The notes below the pieces were generated by a model. That model made no database searches and had not been told where the DNA came from. It worked only from the letters and a program-made list of their open reading frames with translations. Source: RGIG8785 sp045655245 (GTDB lineage: Bacteria; Bacillota; Clostridia; RGIG8785). Taken from it: 22,427 bases of DNA. The translations under genes were made by a program, and so were the position numbers. Shown here piece by piece: positions 14,429-21,098 of the stretch (position 1 is the first letter of the stretch; each line of letters begins with the position of its first letter). Location of the stretch: contig JAZOOX010000011.1 in assembly GCA_045655245.1 (NCBI GenBank), positions 1 to 22,427 on the forward strand. The letters run 5' to 3'.

Positions 14429-16807
14429 TTATCGCAAAGCTGCACCGATCTCGGTCAAAGCCTTCAGAATACGTTCAACCGCCGTGTTTACTTCCCCGTC
14501 GGTCAGAGTGCGGTCTTCGGCACGGAAAACCAGCGAGTAAGCCATACTCTTCTTGCCTTCTTCAATCTGCTTGCCCTGATAAACGTCAAACAAATTGACT
14601 TCGCAAAGCATCTTCTTTCCTGCACGGCGGATACACGCTTCGATGTCGGCGGCAGTAGTATCACGGTCGACGATTAAAGCCAGATCGCGATTCATCGACG
14701 GGAAACGCGGCAATGCACGATAAAGCATCGGCGGAACCTCTACAGCTAACATCGTTTCAAAGTCCAGTTCGGCAGCATAAACAGGAACGTCAATGTCATA
14801 GTTGGAAAGAACTTGCGGATGGACCTGACCGACAACACCAAGATACTGTTCGCCGATGTAAACCGAAGCGGTGCGACCCGGATGGAAAGACGGATGCTCG
14901 GTCTCGGGTTTGAAGGTCAATTTGCCCAAGGTAAAGCGGTTTGCCAGTTCTTCGACCAAGCCCTTTACGGTGTAGTAGTCCCCCGTCCCATACTGTGCAA
15001 AGACCAGATGGCGGCGTTCTTCAGGCAATTCGGTCAAAGGCAGAGCTTTGGGCAGATAGACGTTTGCCAGTTCGAAAAGGCTAACTTTAGGTGAACGGTA
15101 ATGAACGTTGGTTGCAACTGCTTCCATCAACGACCCCAAAGCAACGGTACGCATAATGGCAGTATCTTCACCCAAGGGGTTTGCTATGCGGATATAATTG
15201 CGAGCAACATCACTCTCGGGAATATTGAGTTTATCGTACATCTTAGCACTGACAAAAGAATAGGTCAGCGTTTCCGAATATCCCTGAGCGGTCATAAAGG
15301 ACTTTAACTTATCCTCCTGCTTTTGAGCAGGATTCTTCCCCGCATTGATATTGGTACCGCTGGATAAGGTGGTGGGAATCTTATCGTATCCGTAGAAACG
15401 TGCGATCTCTTCTGCCAGGTCAGCTTCCCCTTCCAGATCGGGACGGAAAGACGGCGGCAGAACGATGTCTCCTTCCACCTTGACACCCAGGCGGTCAAAA
15501 ATGGAAATCATTTCTTCGCGGGTAACGGAAATTCCCAACAAACGGTTAATGGCATCAGGGCGGAACGCAATCCTCCGCGGAGCAGGTGCAGGTGCAGCCA
15601 CGTCAATCATTCCGCCGACAACGGTACCTGCACCCAGTTTTTCAACCAGTTCACAAGCACGGTTAACTGCACCGACGGTATTGAAATAGTCTAAGCCTTT
15701 TTCGTAACGGCCCGACGACTCGGTGCGCAGACCCAGTTTTTTGGAGGTCAAACGAACAGAGGTACCGTCAAACAAAGCGGATTCAAACAAAACCTCGGTG
15801 GTGGCAGGCTGGATTTCGGAGTTCATGCCACCCATTACGCCGGCTACTGCAACTGCCTTTTCAGCGTCGGAAATGACCAGCATCGACGAGTCAAGACGGC
15901 GTTCTGTCTCGTCCAGAGTGGTGATGGTTTCACCATCATTGGCACGACGGACCACAATTTTATTACCGCTCAGATACGAGGTATCAAAAGCGTGCATAGG
16001 CTGACCGTACTCCAGCATTACGTAGTTGGTAATATCGACAATATTGTTGATGGGACGCACCCCTGCGGCGCGCAACCGTCTTGCCAACCACTGGGGCGAA
16101 GGAGCGATTTTGACATCCTTAACCATACGCGCACAGTAGCGGGGGCAAAGGTCAGGTGCCGATACCTCAACCGAGAATTTATCACAGACCGATTCAGAAT
16201 TGCCTTCTGCCTTGGGTTCGGGGATGTTAAAGGGTCGTTCAAAAGTAGCGGCGCTCTCACGGGCAAGACCGATAACGCTGAAACAATCGGGACGGTTAGA
16301 AGTGATTTCGAACTCTACCACCTCGTCGGACAGTTCCAAATACTCACGGATGTCCATTCCCACGGGAGCGTCTTCGGACAAAATCAAAATGCCGTACTCA
16401 GGCGCATAGGGAACATCGTTCATGGTCAAACCCAGTTCCTCGATCGAGCACATCATACCGTTGGATTCTACGCCGCGTAAAGCAGACTTTTTGATTTTAA
16501 CGCCGCCGGGCAAAGTGGAGTCGTTTTTCGCCAGAACAATGTGTGCACCTTCGAATACATTGGGTGCACCCGTTACAATTTGCAAGGGCGCATCCTCCCC
16601 TACATCCACCGAGCAAACTTTCAGTTTGTCGGCGTTGGGATGCTGTTCTACCTTCAACACTTTTGCAGTAACGACATTCACGATATCGCCACCCAGGATC
16701 TCATACCCTTCGACTTTGGAGCCGGAAAGGGTCAAAGCATCGCAGTATTCTTTTACAGGAACCGAAACATCGGTGTAGTCCTTTAACCAGGAAATCGGTA
16801 ATTTCAT
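14429..16807 (-). CDS. pheT: Phenylalanyl-tRNA synthetase beta subunit
   Basis: This is the beta chain (792 residues) of the alpha2-beta2 enzyme that charges tRNA-Phe. It contains the tRNA-binding domain B1 (about 40-150, starting VTAKVLKVEQHPNADKLKVC), the B3/B4 editing domain (about 205-375), the B5 domain (about 400-470, with FRPDLEGEADLAEEIARFYGY) and a C-terminal anticodon-binding domain (about 700-792, starting PRFPSMNRDLALIV). The length is normal. Its ATG overlaps the pheS stop codon by one base (TAATG), so translation is probably coupled. Expression depends on the T-box in front of pheS. Confidence 0.97.
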   Translation of the reverse strand: MKLPISWLKDYTDVSVPVKEYCDALTLSGSKVEGYEILGGDIVNVVTAKVLKVEQHPNADKLKVCSVDVGEDAPLQIVTGAPNVFEGAHIVLAKNDSTLPGGVKIKKSALRGVESNGMMCSIEELGLTMNDVPYAPEYGILILSEDAPVGMDIREYLELSDEVVEFEITSNRPDCFSVIGLARESAATFERPFNIPEPKAEGNSESVCDKFSVEVSAPDLCPRYCARMVKDVKIAPSPQWLARRLRAAGVRPINNIVDITNYVMLEYGQPMHAFDTSYLSGNKIVVRRANDGETITTLDETERRLDSSMLVISDAEKAVAVAGVMGGMNSEIQPATTEVLFESALFDGTSVRLTSKKLGLRTESSGRYEKGLDYFNTVGAVNRACELVEKLGAGTVVGGMIDVAAPAPAPRRIAFRPDAINRLLGISVTREEMISIFDRLGVKVEGDIVLPPSFRPDLEGEADLAEEIARFYGYDKIPTTLSSGTNINAGKNPAQKQEDKLKSFMTAQGYSETLTYSFVSAKMYDKLNIPESDVARNYIRIANPLGEDTAIMRTVALGSLMEAVATNVHYRSPKVSLFELANVYLPKALPLTELPEERRHLVFAQYGTGDYYTVKGLVEELANRFTLGKLTFKPETEHPSFHPGRTASVYIGEQYLGVVGQVHPQVLSNYDIDVPVYAAELDFETMLAVEVPPMLYRALPRFPSMNRDLALIVDRDTTAADIEACIRRAGKKMLCEVNLFDVYQGKQIEEGKKSMAYSLVFRAEDRTLTDGEVNTAVERILKALTEIGAALR

Positions 16808-17841
16808 TATTTTTCTACCCCCTTAAACTGATCCAAGAAGCGGATATCGTTTTCAAAGAAGAGGCGCAAGTCGGTCACGCCGTAGCGGGTCATAACGATA
16901 CGTTCCAACCCCATACCAAAAGCAAACCCACTGTAAACATCGGGGTCGATATTACAGTTTTGGAGCACCTTGGGGTGAACCATTCCACAGCCTAAAACCT
17001 CGATCCAGCCCTCGTCTTTACATACGCGGCATCCTTTACCGCCGCAGGAGAAGCAGGAAACGTCCATCTCGGCGCTGGGCTCGGTAAAGGGGAAGTGATG
17101 GGGACGGAACCGGGTCTTGCAATCGGGACCGAACATCTTTTTTGCAAAAACATCCAAGGTGCCTTTTAAGTCACCCATGGTGATCCCTTTATCGACCACA
17201 AGGCCTTCGATCTGATGGAACACGGGGGAATGGGTTGCATCGACTTCATCCGCACGAAACACACGCCCGGGTGCAATGACGTGGATCGGGGGTTCCTGTT
17301 TTTCCATAACACGAACCTGCATAGGCGACGTTTGGGTGCGCAGCAGGATATTCTCGGTGATGTAGAAAGTATCCTGAGTATCACGGGCAGGATGGTTGGG
17401 AGGCAGGTTCAGTGCCTCGAAATTATAGTAATCGGTTTCGATTTCAGGACCTTCCGCAATCGAAAAGCCCATACTAATAAACAGGTCTTTGATCTCATCC
17501 AGCGCAATGGTCAACGGATGCCGATTGCCCACTGTTTGACGGATGCCGGGCATGGTTACATCAATTTTTTCATTTTGCAATTGTGCCTGCATCTGTTCTT
17601 TTTTCATCTGTTCACTACGGGTCTGAATCTCCGTTTCCAACAATGCACGGACCTCGTTGACCAGTTGACCCATAACAGGACGTTCCTCGGCGGACAGTGC
17701 GCCCATACCGCGCAACAACAGCGTCAGTTCGCCTTTCTTACCAAGGTATGCAACGCGTAGTTCTTCCAATTGTTCCATCGTTCCGGCAACGGCAAGTTTT
17801 TCCTCTACCGCCGCACGGATAGCAGAAATTTTTTCTTTCAT
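16807..17841 (-). CDS. pheS: Phenylalanyl-tRNA synthetase alpha subunit
   Basis: This is the catalytic alpha chain (344 residues) of a class II aminoacyl-tRNA synthetase. An N-terminal coiled coil (about 1-85) binds tRNA. The catalytic core shows motif 2 in TRFRPHHFPFTEPSAEMDV and motif 3 in GFAFGMGLERIVMTRYGVTD. The Cys cluster CFSCGGKGCRVC is common in bacterial PheS. The frame extends upstream to 17940, but that part is translated T-box leader. The ATG at 17841 has AAAGGAG at a good distance and gives the normal N-terminus, so I chose it. It is transcribed with pheT. Confidence 0.97.
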   Translation of the reverse strand: MKEKISAIRAAVEEKLAVAGTMEQLEELRVAYLGKKGELTLLLRGMGALSAEERPVMGQLVNEVRALLETEIQTRSEQMKKEQMQAQLQNEKIDVTMPGIRQTVGNRHPLTIALDEIKDLFISMGFSIAEGPEIETDYYNFEALNLPPNHPARDTQDTFYITENILLRTQTSPMQVRVMEKQEPPIHVIAPGRVFRADEVDATHSPVFHQIEGLVVDKGITMGDLKGTLDVFAKKMFGPDCKTRFRPHHFPFTEPSAEMDVSCFSCGGKGCRVCKDEGWIEVLGCGMVHPKVLQNCNIDPDVYSGFAFGMGLERIVMTRYGVTDLRLFFENDIRFLDQFKGVEK

Positions 17842-17860
17842 AGGAGTTCTCCTTTCCATA

Positions 17861-17894
17861 AAAAAACGTCTCCCGCCCCGATTGGGACGAAAGA
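17861..17894 (-). terminator. Leader terminator of the Phe T-box
   Basis: On the minus strand a 12-pair stem GTCTTTCGTCCC / GGGGCGGGAGAC with loop AATC is followed by GTTTTTT. It is the conditional terminator of the riboswitch, ending about 20 bases before the pheS start. Confidence 0.92.
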
Positions 17895-18095
17895 CGATGC
17901 TTCCGCGGTACCACCCAAGTTCCCGGAAAAATCCGAACACTCTGCTCCGATAACGGTGAGCTACCGTTACTGCCTACTTTTTTCAGCAATACTGCTCCAA
18001 AGGGAAAATCACGTTTTTACGACCCGCACCTGCTTTCAGCCTACGGCAGACACTCTCTTAAAAGTCGGAAACAAAAAACGCTCAACTTTTTCATT
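17861..18095 (-). promoter_or_regulatory. T-box riboswitch, tRNA-Phe specific
   Basis: This leader RNA senses uncharged tRNA-Phe by pairing with its anticodon and CCA end, and then allows readthrough into pheST. The conserved T-box block GGGTGGTACCGCGG is at 17916-17903. Stem I features are visible on the minus strand: AGAGAG near 18057, and GGCTGAAAGC in the distal part. After these, GATTTTCCCTTTGGAG at 18010-17995 holds the specifier position, reading TTT or TTC (18007-18004), both phenylalanine codons. The terminator follows. I have not folded the whole RNA, so the stem limits are approximate. Confidence 0.93.
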
Positions 18096-18106
18096 GCATT
18101 TAATTC

Positions 18107-18135
18107 AGTATACCACAAAAGTTTTGCTTTTGCAA
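18107..18135 (-). promoter_or_regulatory. Promoter of the pheST T-box transcript
   Basis: On the minus strand TTGCAA (18135-18130), 17 bp, TATACT (18112-18107) with TGG directly before it, an extended -10. It abuts the stop codon of trmL (18142). Confidence 0.82.
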
Positions 18136-18141
18136 GTATTT

Positions 18142-18624
18142 TTAAAATAAATCTCCCGCTTGTTTCATATCCTCAAACCCGTTTTGTCGCAAGGCTTCGA
18201 AGGCAACGATTGCTACCGAGTTCGAAAGGTTTAATGACCGTGCTCCTGCAATCATCGGAATACGAACGCAGGAATCGCGGTTTGCCAAGAGCAGATCCTC
18301 GGGGAGGCCGCGAGTTTCAGGACCGAAGATCAAAAAGTCCCCATCCCGATATCCTACCTCTGCATAGTTACGGTCAGCCTTGGTCGAAAGGAAAAAGAAC
18401 CGCCCGCCTTTGTTTTTTTCAAAGAAATCGTCAGCATTATCATAATAGATAATGTCCAGCAGATGCCAATAATCCAACCCTGCCCGTTTGAGCTTTTTGT
18501 CGTCAATTTCAAAACCGAGGGGACGAATCAGGTGCAGAGTAGCCCCCGTCGCAGCACAGGTCCGGGCGATGTTACCGGTGTTTTGCGGGATTTCAGGTTG
18601 ATATAAAACCAAGTTCAAATGCAT
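18142..18624 (-). CDS. trmL: tRNA (cytidine/uridine-34 2'-O)-methyltransferase
   Basis: This is a SPOUT-fold enzyme of 160 residues that methylates the ribose of the wobble base in some tRNA-Leu species, using SAM. The N-terminal block LYQPEIPQNTGNIARTCAATG (shown from about residue 7), the central FGPETRGLP and the knot-forming RIPMIAGARSLNLSNSVAI are all present, and the length fits the short TrmL type. The start is the ATG at 18624, with GGAGG seven bases upstream; the in-frame extension to 18654 lies inside the aminotransferase gene. It begins one base after the aminotransferase stop, so the two are coupled. No terminator is visible before the pheST promoter. Confidence 0.93.
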   Translation of the reverse strand: MHLNLVLYQPEIPQNTGNIARTCAATGATLHLIRPLGFEIDDKKLKRAGLDYWHLLDIIYYDNADDFFEKNKGGRFFFLSTKADRNYAEVGYRDGDFLIFGPETRGLPEDLLLANRDSCVRIPMIAGARSLNLSNSVAIVAFEALRQNGFEDMKQAGDLF

Positions 18625-18625
18625 A

Positions 18626-19798
18626 TCAGCCCTCCGCCCGTTTCTTTTCCACAAAGCGTTTGATCCTGTCTAATGCAACTTGAATGCTGTCGGTTGCCGT
18701 GGCGTACGAGCAACGGACGAACCCCTCTCCGCTTTCGCCGAAAGCGTTGCCGGGGATGATTGCAACCTGTTCTTCCTGCAACAGTTGAGTACAAAAGTCA
18801 TTGGAGGAGATTCCCAAAGATTTGATGCACGGAAAAGCGTAAAATGCTCCCAAAGGCTCGAAGATCGGCAATCCCATTTCGCGGAATCCGTTTACAATCA
18901 TATGGCGGCGAAGGTTATACTCTTTCTTCATCGTCTCGATGTCGTTGTCGCCGTTGTCCAATGCCTCGATAGCAGCGTACTGGCTGGTAGTGGGGGCGCT
19001 CATAATTCCGAACTGGTGTACCTTGACCATCATCTGGATAATGTCGGGGTGTCCGCAGGCAAAACCAAGCCGCCATCCTGTCATGGCATAGGCTTTGGAA
19101 AAGCCGCTGACCACAACGGTGCGTTCGTACATTTCGGGGAACGAAGCAATCGATACGTGTTTCCCCCGATAAGTCAGCTCTGCATAGATTTCGTCGGAAA
19201 GAACAAAGATGTTCTTATCTTTTAAAATCGCTACAATTTTTTCCAAGTCTTCCTGCTCCATAATGGCACCCGTAGGGTTATTGGGATAAGGTAACACCAA
19301 CAACTTGGTTTTATCGGTAATCGCCTTTTCCAAAATCTCGGGAGTCAGGCGGAACTGATCCTCTTCGCGGGTTTCCAGCACCTTGGGAACAGCCCCCGCC
19401 AAAAGAGCACAAGGGCGATAGCAAACAAAAGACGGCTCGGGAATCAGTACCTCGTCCCCGGGCTGACAAAGCACACGGATGCAAGCGTCGATTGCCTCGC
19501 TTCCGCCAACGGTAACCACAACTTGGTTCTCATCATAAGAAAGGTCAAAACGACGCTTCATATAGTTGCAAATGGACGTTCTTAAACGGGGCAAACCCCA
19601 GTTGGAGGTATAGTAGGTGTGACCGCTCTCCAAAGAACGGATCCCCGCTTCGCGGATATGCCAAGGGGTAACAAAATCAGGTTCACCAATACCGAGAGAA
19701 ATGGCCTCGGGCATTTGGTCTAAGATTTCAAAAAACTTACGAATTCCGGACGGAGGAATCGCCCGAACCGTCGGATTGATCTGGTCTAAAATGCTCAT
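18626..19798 (-). CDS. Pyridoxal phosphate-dependent aminotransferase, class I/II
   Basis: This is a fold-type I aminotransferase of 390 residues, similar to aspartate or aromatic aminotransferases. The PLP-binding Lys235 lies in SGFSKAYAMTGWRLGF; PNNPTG is at 172-177, Asp202 in SDEIY, and Arg243 in GWRLG. The amino acid served cannot be read from sequence; aspartate, aromatic amino acids or a diaminopimelate-pathway substrate are possible. Its ATG overlaps the stop codon of the Lrp-type regulator gene (ATGA, 19795-19798), so the regulator and enzyme are made together, and the regulator may sense the substrate or product of this enzyme. Confidence 0.93.
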   Translation of the reverse strand: MSILDQINPTVRAIPPSGIRKFFEILDQMPEAISLGIGEPDFVTPWHIREAGIRSLESGHTYYTSNWGLPRLRTSICNYMKRRFDLSYDENQVVVTVGGSEAIDACIRVLCQPGDEVLIPEPSFVCYRPCALLAGAVPKVLETREEDQFRLTPEILEKAITDKTKLLVLPYPNNPTGAIMEQEDLEKIVAILKDKNIFVLSDEIYAELTYRGKHVSIASFPEMYERTVVVSGFSKAYAMTGWRLGFACGHPDIIQMMVKVHQFGIMSAPTTSQYAAIEALDNGDNDIETMKKEYNLRRHMIVNGFREMGLPIFEPLGAFYAFPCIKSLGISSNDFCTQLLQEEQVAIIPGNAFGESGEGFVRCSYATATDSIQVALDRIKRFVEKKRAEG

Positions 19799-20274
19799 AA
19801 CGTAATTGCTTTACGCTCGTCTACTGCCTTGGCGCTCAGCATAACTCCTTCCGTTTTATATGCCTGCAGGCGGAAATGGGTGGTGGTTGCCAAAACACCG
19901 TCGATCGGCGCCAACTGTTCTGCCACGAAAAGGGCAATTTCCTTCAGGCTGTGTCCCTCGACTTCAGCCATCATATCACAACCGCCGGACATCAGGGAAA
20001 GACTTCTGACCTCGGCACAGCGACAGATACGCTCGGCAACTTTGGAAAACCCTTCCCCCCGCTGAGGAGAAACATTGATTTCAATCAACGCTGAAACCAT
20101 CCCGTTTTCGACCTTTTCCCAGTTGATCAAGACCTTACGACCGAAGATAATCTTTTCTTCTTCCATCCGTTTGATTTCCGCTCGTACTTCTTCTACAGGT
20201 CGATTCAAAATGGCGGCAATTTGTTCACTTGTCGCAGTTGCGTTTTTAGCAAGAATTTCTAAAATAGCGTTCAT
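19795..20274 (-). CDS. Lrp/AsnC-family transcriptional regulator
   Basis: This regulator has 159 residues. An N-terminal winged helix-turn-helix (about 1-50, AILNRPVEEVRAEIKRMEEE) is followed by an effector-binding RAM-type alpha/beta domain (about 60-140, with SLSLMSGGCDMMAEVEGHSL). Such proteins form dimers and octamers and respond to amino acids. The ATG at 20274 has GGAGGA upstream; an earlier in-frame ATG at 20292 would lie before this site and is not preferred. It is the first gene of a unit with an aminotransferase and trmL. It probably controls its own promoter (20306-20334), but I see no clear repeat there. Confidence 0.93.
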   Translation of the reverse strand: MNAILEILAKNATATSEQIAAILNRPVEEVRAEIKRMEEEKIIFGRKVLINWEKVENGMVSALIEINVSPQRGEGFSKVAERICRCAEVRSLSLMSGGCDMMAEVEGHSLKEIALFVAEQLAPIDGVLATTTHFRLQAYKTEGVMLSAKAVDERKAITL

Positions 20275-20305
20275 TGTATCTCCTCCGTTCAAGGATATTT
20301 TTTAC

Positions 20306-20334
20306 ATTATACCACAACTTTTTTTCTTTCGCAA
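20306..20334 (-). promoter_or_regulatory. Promoter of the Lrp-aminotransferase-trmL operon
   Basis: On the minus strand TTGCGA (20334-20329), 17 bp, exact TATAAT (20311-20306) with TGG directly before it (extended -10). The -35 box begins right after the T run of the preceding terminator. Confidence 0.83.
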
Positions 20335-20364
20335 TAAAAAAAGAGCAATTATGCTCTTTTTTTA
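20335..20364 (-). terminator. Terminator of the M23 peptidase gene
   Basis: The stem AAAAAGAGCA / TGCTCTTTTT with loop ATTA (stem core 20343-20347 and 20352-20356) is followed by seven T on the minus strand. It overlaps the stop codon at 20362-20364. Confidence 0.9.
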
Positions 20365-21054
20365 ATAGTCTATATACGGAGACGGGTCTAAAGTGTGATT
20401 TTGATAATCCCGCACCTCTAAATGCAGATGGGGTCCGCTACTCCTTCCCGTACTGCCCACCGCACCGATGACCGCCCCTTTTGACAGCGTTTGCCCTTCG
20501 TTGACGGCGATACTTTGCAAATGCCCGTAAAGGGTCACAATCTCCTTCGACGGATGCCGAACCTTGATGTAGTTTCCGTATCCTTCATCCACTCCCGTTT
20601 CAAATACCGTTCCGTCGGCAATAACATAAACGTTGTCGCCGTAGTTCCCTGCAATATCAATCCCTGAATGAAAGGAAGTCATACCATCCAGCTCCCGACT
20701 GCCGTAGCGGGAGGTAATTCTGCCCGTATTTAAAAGGTGCCACTTTTCGGGTTCTTTCGGTTCGGGTTGGCTAAGGGGTACAACTTCCGGCTCGGTTGAA
20801 ACATGCTCGGTAATCGGTTCTTCTGTGGTTTGGATATATCCGCCGATGGCCTGTGACAATGCAGAAAAATCGATTTCGTAAGCATAGAGCCGGCTGATTT
20901 GCTGTTGCACCGTACCGCTCCAAGGGGTGTGCTGGACACCGATGACCAAAACCAGTACCAAAAGGCAACAAACCGTCTGTACGGCAAACTGCTTCCCGCC
21001 CGACGGCTTTGGAACAGCAACGGCCGGGTGCATATACCGTCTTCGTTTTTTCAT
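20362..21054 (-). CDS. M23 (LytM-type) peptidase domain protein, single-pass membrane anchor
   Basis: This is a 230-residue protein. A basic start (KKRRR) and a hydrophobic segment at about 24-40 (VQTVCCLLVLVLVIGV) indicate one membrane span with the rest outside the cell or in the forespore-facing space. A Pro/Glu-rich linker (about 75-105) leads to the M23 domain. Metal and catalytic residues are intact: His129 and Asp133 in HSGIDIAG, His178, and His209-X-His211 in HLHLEV. It could cut peptidoglycan peptide crosslinks. By size and layout it resembles sporulation proteins of the SpoIIQ kind, but a vegetative role is just as possible. AAAGGGGGAC is the ribosome binding site. A promoter was not found. 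Confidence 0.9.
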   Translation of the reverse strand: MKKRRRYMHPAVAVPKPSGGKQFAVQTVCCLLVLVLVIGVQHTPWSGTVQQQISRLYAYEIDFSALSQAIGGYIQTTEEPITEHVSTEPEVVPLSQPEPKEPEKWHLLNTGRITSRYGSRELDGMTSFHSGIDIAGNYGDNVYVIADGTVFETGVDEGYGNYIKVRHPSKEIVTLYGHLQSIAVNEGQTLSKGAVIGAVGSTGRSSGPHLHLEVRDYQNHTLDPSPYIDY

Positions 21055-21098
21055 ACGCTCGTCCCCCTTTGATTCATCGTATGAAAATTTCCGCGGTT

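Noticed and set aside
17842..17940. N-terminal extension of PheS by 33 codons
   Set aside because: The extension translates the T-box terminator region; the ATG at 17841 has the ribosome binding site and the usual family N-terminus.
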